Assembly (NCBI GenBank): GCA_036404255.1
Contig: DASWOP010000035.1
Location: 1-8,442, forward strand
Length of the DNA: 8,442 nucleotides
Reading direction: 5' to 3'
DNA from: JARLFX01 sp036404255
Lineage (GTDB): Bacteria > Acidobacteriota > Terriglobia > Terriglobales > Acidobacteriaceae
Under the pieces are notes generated by a model. That model searched no databases, was not told the origin of the DNA, and was given only the letters and a program-made list of their open reading frames with translations. Shown here piece after piece: positions 5,868 to 8,442 of this stretch (the stretch's first letter is position 1; every line of letters begins with the position of its first letter). Both the position numbers and the translations under genes were made by a program.

Positions 5868-7469
5868 ATGCGCACTCGCTCAACCGAACCTCGCTCTGCT
5901 CGCAGAGATTATGCTGCACGTCTTGCCGTCCTGCTGCTTGTCCTTATTGCGGGTTCGGCAACAGCGCAGGGCCAGGCATCGCTGATGCCCGGCTCGTATG
6001 ACTTCGGTACAGTAATCCTCGGCCAGAGCTCCAGCCCGGTCTCCTTCACCATAACGAATTCGTCCAGCACCACGCAGATCGTCAATAGTATTTACATTTC
6101 ACCCCTGGGCTCCGACTTCACCACGCCAAACAGCGCCAACTGCACCAGCGTGCCGGCGGGAGGTTCATGCACGTTTACCATCGTGTTTTCGCCAACAGCG
6201 GTGGGCACTCGCAACGCTACGCTCAACGTAGATTACGGAACAAGTTCACAGATTTATACCTCGGCACTGACGGGCACTGGGCTGGCAGCCACAACCACGG
6301 TAACGCTCACACCTGCCTCGGCAAACTTTGGCAGCATCATTGTGGGCAACAGCTCCAGTGGACAACAGTTCACCCTCACCAACACTGGCAATACCGCCAT
6401 AGGCAGCATCGTTGCCGCCGTCAGTGGTGATTTCTCCGCTACCTATGGCTGCAGTACGCTTGCGCCGGGGGCAACCTGCACGATCAACGTCGTATTCACC
6501 CCGAGCACGGCGGGCGCACGCACCGGAACGCTGACCGTAAACTCCACCAGTTCCACCAGTCCGCTGACCGCGCCACTGACGGGAACCGCATTGTCGAACC
6601 TGAGAGGGCTGACACTTTCCACTTATTCGCTGAATCTCGGCAGCTACGAAGTTACCGCCGGAGCATCGGGGACAGCGGCATCCAGCCCACTCCCGATCTC
6701 TGTGACGAACAACGACACGGCTACGGTGACGTTTTCGCAGCCGGCCACGGGCTCTGGCATTGCGTTCCCGGTCACCGGAGATTTTCTTTCCAACAATAAT
6801 TGCAGCCAGACGCTGGCTGCCGGTGCCACCTGCCGGTTGAACCTTTACTTCAGACCATCTACTACAGGAACGCGCATCGGCTCACTCACCATTGTCTCCA
6901 ACGCCTCCAACGGCACACAGACGCTGGCACTCAGCGGCAACGGAACCGACTACACCATGGCTGCGAACCCCGGCACCATAACGGTCACCCAGGGTGGCAC
7001 CGCAATCTTCCCTATCACCCTGACGCCAATCAGTGGGTACAGCAATACCATCTACTTCGGATGTAGCGGACTCACGGCAGCAGGCACGAGTTGCGCCTCG
7101 CTACAGGCGACGCTTGGCCCTGCAACCACCGTGAACTTCAAGATCAGCACAACGCCGAAGAATCTCTATGGAGTGATCGCGGGCAATATCGCTCCCAGCA
7201 GCTTCCGGAGCATCGCAACGTGGGTTCTGGGCGTATGCGGCCTGCTCGCGCTGGTAATTGTGGGGCGCACACGACGCCTTGCACGGACAGCCGGGCTATT
7301 GACACTGCTGCTCGCCCTGCTCTGGCCTTCAGGTGGATGCAGTGGCAAGCAACCCACCCCCAACCCTGACGCCACGCCGCCGGGAACGTACAACTTGACG
7401 CTGACTGCAATTGACGGGGAACAACAGTCCAAAACACTGTCGCTTACGCTGGTCGTCACGGCACAGTAG
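5868..7469 (+). CDS. Secreted choice-of-anchor D (ASH-like) repeat protein with C-terminal membrane hairpin
   Basis: The protein has 533 residues. A long arginine-rich n-region (1-18) and hydrophobic 19-30 form a signal peptide, likely cut near ATAQ (31-34). Three ASH/HYDIN-like (choice-of-anchor D) beta-sandwich repeats follow at about 38-138, 146-241 and 247-359. Each has an FG or LG strand start, a late-domain cysteine pair (C92/C101, C195/C204, C312/C322), an FxPS/T turn and a closing LTGTG-like strand. A fourth Ig-like domain starts at 361 (C399/C409) and stops near 430. Then come membrane segments 448-466 and 474-487 around a basic loop (RTRRLAR), after which PPGTYNLTLTA and LSLTLVVTA (504-532) look like the missing last strands. 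The paired cysteines imply export and disulfides. Start is the ATG at 5868; a TTG at 5862 is possible and neither has a clear Shine-Dalgarno. Binding partner and function are unknown. Its stop lies 26 bases from that of convergent crcB. Confidence 0.8.
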   Translation: MRTRSTEPRSARRDYAARLAVLLLVLIAGSATAQGQASLMPGSYDFGTVILGQSSSPVSFTITNSSSTTQIVNSIYISPLGSDFTTPNSANCTSVPAGGSCTFTIVFSPTAVGTRNATLNVDYGTSSQIYTSALTGTGLAATTTVTLTPASANFGSIIVGNSSSGQQFTLTNTGNTAIGSIVAAVSGDFSATYGCSTLAPGATCTINVVFTPSTAGARTGTLTVNSTSSTSPLTAPLTGTALSNLRGLTLSTYSLNLGSYEVTAGASGTAASSPLPISVTNNDTATVTFSQPATGSGIAFPVTGDFLSNNNCSQTLAAGATCRLNLYFRPSTTGTRIGSLTIVSNASNGTQTLALSGNGTDYTMAANPGTITVTQGGTAIFPITLTPISGYSNTIYFGCSGLTAAGTSCASLQATLGPATTVNFKISTTPKNLYGVIAGNIAPSSFRSIATWVLGVCGLLALVIVGRTRRLARTAGLLTLLLALLWPSGGCSGKQPTPNPDATPPGTYNLTLTAIDGEQQSKTLSLTLVVTAQ

Positions 7470-7495
7470 AACGTACGCCCGCGAACCGCACCGGA

Positions 7496-7918
7496 TCAGC
7501 CGAGATGATCCTCGGGTGCCGAGGCGGTGATAGCAAGCCGGGCGACCTGGTGCTCCCCCAGGAGATGCCCGGCAGCCACTGCAGCAAGGCACAACACCAC
7601 TGACACCACGATGTTTGCCATCGCCCTGCCCCACGCACCGGTACGCAGCAGGTCAAACGTCTGCATGCTGAAGGAAGAGAAGGTCGTAAACCCACCACAG
7701 ATTCCGACCATAACGAACAGTCGGAGATTATCGGAAACGGCGTAACGCCCGCTCTGCAGTGTAAGTGCACCGAAGTAGCCGATCACGAAGCTGCCTGCAA
7801 TGTTGATAAAGATCGTTCCGAAAGGAAAATCCGCACTGATTGCTAGCGTCAGGCGGGTGAGGGCGTAGCGCATAATTCCCCCCAGCGCACTGCCAACCGC
7901 GACCCAGAGATATGGCAT
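7496..7918 (-). CDS. crcB: Fluoride ion channel CrcB/Fluc
   Basis: This 140-residue inner-membrane protein exports fluoride as a dual-topology homodimer and so protects cytoplasmic enzymes. Four membrane segments lie at about 4-22, 33-55, 66-88 and 98-121. Hallmarks are GGIMRY (13-18), PFGTIFINIAGSF (32-44) with pore asparagine N39, and GGFTTFSSFS (75-84) with the two fluoride-coordinating phenylalanines F80 and F83. Only one crcB copy is present, consistent with a homodimer rather than a two-gene heterodimer. The tail from about 122 to 140 is longer than in typical 124-130-residue members and ends hydrophilic. The ATG at 7918 is preferred to that at 7933: GAGG lies 6 bases upstream and the family usually starts at this point. 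A fluoride riboswitch lies directly upstream. Confidence 0.95.
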   Translation of the reverse strand: MPYLWVAVGSALGGIMRYALTRLTLAISADFPFGTIFINIAGSFVIGYFGALTLQSGRYAVSDNLRLFVMVGICGGFTTFSSFSMQTFDLLRTGAWGRAMANIVVSVVLCLAAVAAGHLLGEHQVARLAITASAPEDHLG

Positions 7919-7924
7919 CGTCTG

Positions 7925-7928
7925 CCTC
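7925..7928 (-). promoter_or_regulatory. crcB Shine-Dalgarno inside an alternative stem
   Basis: GAGG (minus strand, 7928-7925) is 6 bases before the ATG at 7918. Its last two bases start GGCAGA (7926-7921), the exact complement of TCTGCC at 7962-7957 at the 3' end of the aptamer. A local hairpin of CCTTCG (7941-7936) with CGAGG (7929-7925), with one bulged T, could also cover it. Confidence 0.55.
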
Positions 7929-7956
7929 GTCATTCCGAAGGTAAGAACATGGATTT

Positions 7957-8010
7957 GGCAGAGGTCATCAGCCGAGGATTCGAGCGGTTTTGGGAGACCT
8001 CATTCCCAGC
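7957..8010 (-). ncRNA. Fluoride riboswitch (crcB motif)
   Basis: Read on the minus strand from 8010, the leader shows the crcB-motif layout. GGGA (8007-8004) pairs with TCCC (7995-7992) as the pseudoknot. Between them GAGGTC (8001-7996) pairs perfectly over 6 bp with GACCTC (7966-7961) as the main stem. The joining segment AAAACCGC follows the pseudoknot, and CCG (7987-7985) pairs with CGG (7974-7972) as the second hairpin. GGCTGATGACCTC then matches the highly conserved 3' half. The order and bases parallel the Thermotoga petrophila fluoride aptamer as I remember it. It lies directly upstream of crcB, its classic target, and 39 bases separate it from the start codon. Fluoride binding should stabilise the pseudoknot and allow crcB expression. 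Confidence 0.9.
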
Positions 8011-8011
8011 A

Positions 8012-8038
8012 ATTATGGTATCGCATTTCAACGTGCAA
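8012..8038 (-). promoter_or_regulatory. Possible promoter of the riboswitch-crcB transcript
   Basis: On the minus strand TTGCAC (8038-8033) and CATAAT (8017-8012, five of six matches to TATAAT) are 15 bases apart, slightly short. Transcription would begin near 8006, right at the first strand of the aptamer pseudoknot. The -35 overlaps the last codons and stop of the USP gene, so readthrough from that gene is an alternative source of crcB mRNA. Confidence 0.4.
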
Positions 8039-8442
8039 CCAACACCGAGCAGTTATTGCAGTCACGCAGCAGCGTCTCAGAGGTGGAGCCTTCAAACCAT
8101 CGGCGAACACCCGACAAACTCCGGCGACCCACTACAATCAAATCCACCTGATCGGCCAGGGCTCGCTTACGGATCTGCTCCGCCGGGTAGCCTTCGACAA
8201 TCTCCACCATCATGGGGATGCCAAATGACTTCCCTATGTTTAGAAAGCGCTCAAAGCGGTCCTCCATCATGCTGCGGGAACTGGATGGATCATCGATGGG
8301 CAGACCTTCCCCTTCGGCCTGAACATTCGCGGGCTCAACAACGCCCAGCAATATCACCTCGGCCTTCAACCTCGCTCCAAGTTCTACGGCGATGCTCGCA
8401 GCGCGCTCTCCATCAGGCGATCCATCGTCTGCGACAAGAATC
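8028..8442 (-). CDS. Universal stress protein, partial (5' end beyond the window)
   Basis: About 138 codons are visible; the reading frame is open to the right edge, so probably only the first few residues are missing. The visible N-terminal part reads ILVADDGSPDGERAASIAVE, the standard beta-1/alpha-1 of UspA-fold proteins with the nucleotide-contacting aspartate. The C-terminal part carries VVGRRSLSGVRRWFEGS, which fits the ATP-binding pattern G-2x-G-9x-G-S/T except that the second glycine is serine, and ends with NNCSVLVAR. A TTG codon at 8369 is internal (a leucine in ARLKAEVILLG), not a start. Single-domain USPs are small cytoplasmic homodimers that respond to stress. The gene is upstream of crcB on the same strand, 109 bases away, with the fluoride riboswitch between them. 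Confidence 0.88.
   Translation of the reverse strand, partial: ILVADDGSPDGERAASIAVELGARLKAEVILLGVVEPANVQAEGEGLPIDDPSSSRSMMEDRFERFLNIGKSFGIPMMVEIVEGYPAEQIRKRALADQVDLIVVGRRSLSGVRRWFEGSTSETLLRDCNNCSVLVAR

Noticed and set aside
7308..7345. Lipoprotein-type cleavage site in the ASH protein (second hydrophobic segment ending SGGC)
   Set aside because: The sequence before C491 does not fit the lipobox well and the segment lies deep inside the protein after another membrane segment; a membrane hairpin explains it better.
7919..7933. Alternative crcB start at the ATG at 7933
   Set aside because: It has no spaced Shine-Dalgarno and would add five residues not typical of the family; the ATG at 7918 has GAGG 6 bases upstream.

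Overview
The window looks like a chromosomal segment of a member of the Acidobacteria (Terriglobia / Acidobacteriaceae; Granulicella, Edaphobacter or Terriglobus are plausible). This is an inference from protein families: a VWFA-related acidobacterial-type secreted protein, a secreted carboxypeptidase-regulatory-domain protein whose C-terminal half is of a kind familiar from Acidobacteria, a choice-of-anchor-D (ASH-like) repeat protein with a late membrane hairpin, and a short palindromic intergenic element. No mobile element, CRISPR array, tRNA or rRNA is visible.

Layout from left to right. Positions 1-341 carry no convincing gene. They hold a REP-like palindrome (91-114) and four 11-bp tandem repeats (150-193) with a nested perfect inverted repeat (154-173), upstream of a CPBP-family intramembrane protease (342-1271, +). 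Next is a secreted protein with a carboxypeptidase-regulatory-like domain (1358-2362, +). It converges, with one base between the stop codons, on a minus-strand pair: a secreted VWA-type protein (2868-3818) followed by a small Tat-type exported cupin (2364-2834). A 228-bp divergent gap separates that pair from a plus-strand pair: rfbC (dTDP-4-dehydrorhamnose 3,5-epimerase, 4047-4616) and a Gfo/Idh/MocA oxidoreductase of the YvaA/IolU/YdgJ type (4641-5759). A secreted ASH-repeat protein follows (5868-7469, +). It converges on the last minus-strand group: a universal stress protein that runs off the right edge (8028 to beyond 8442) and crcB, the fluoride channel (7496-7918).

The best-supported regulatory element is a fluoride riboswitch (crcB motif) on the minus strand at about 7957-8010, between the USP gene and crcB. 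Its pseudoknot, P1 stem and conserved joining segments can be read directly. The 3' end of the aptamer is complementary to the bases around the crcB Shine-Dalgarno, which suggests a switch acting on translation initiation. Other points for a second look are the 11-bp repeats (spacing typical of OmpR/PhoB-family operators), the ASH protein whose last Ig-like domain appears split by a membrane hairpin, and the degenerate metal-ion site of the VWA protein. I found no clear sign of a wholly new multi-gene system; most genes belong to known families.
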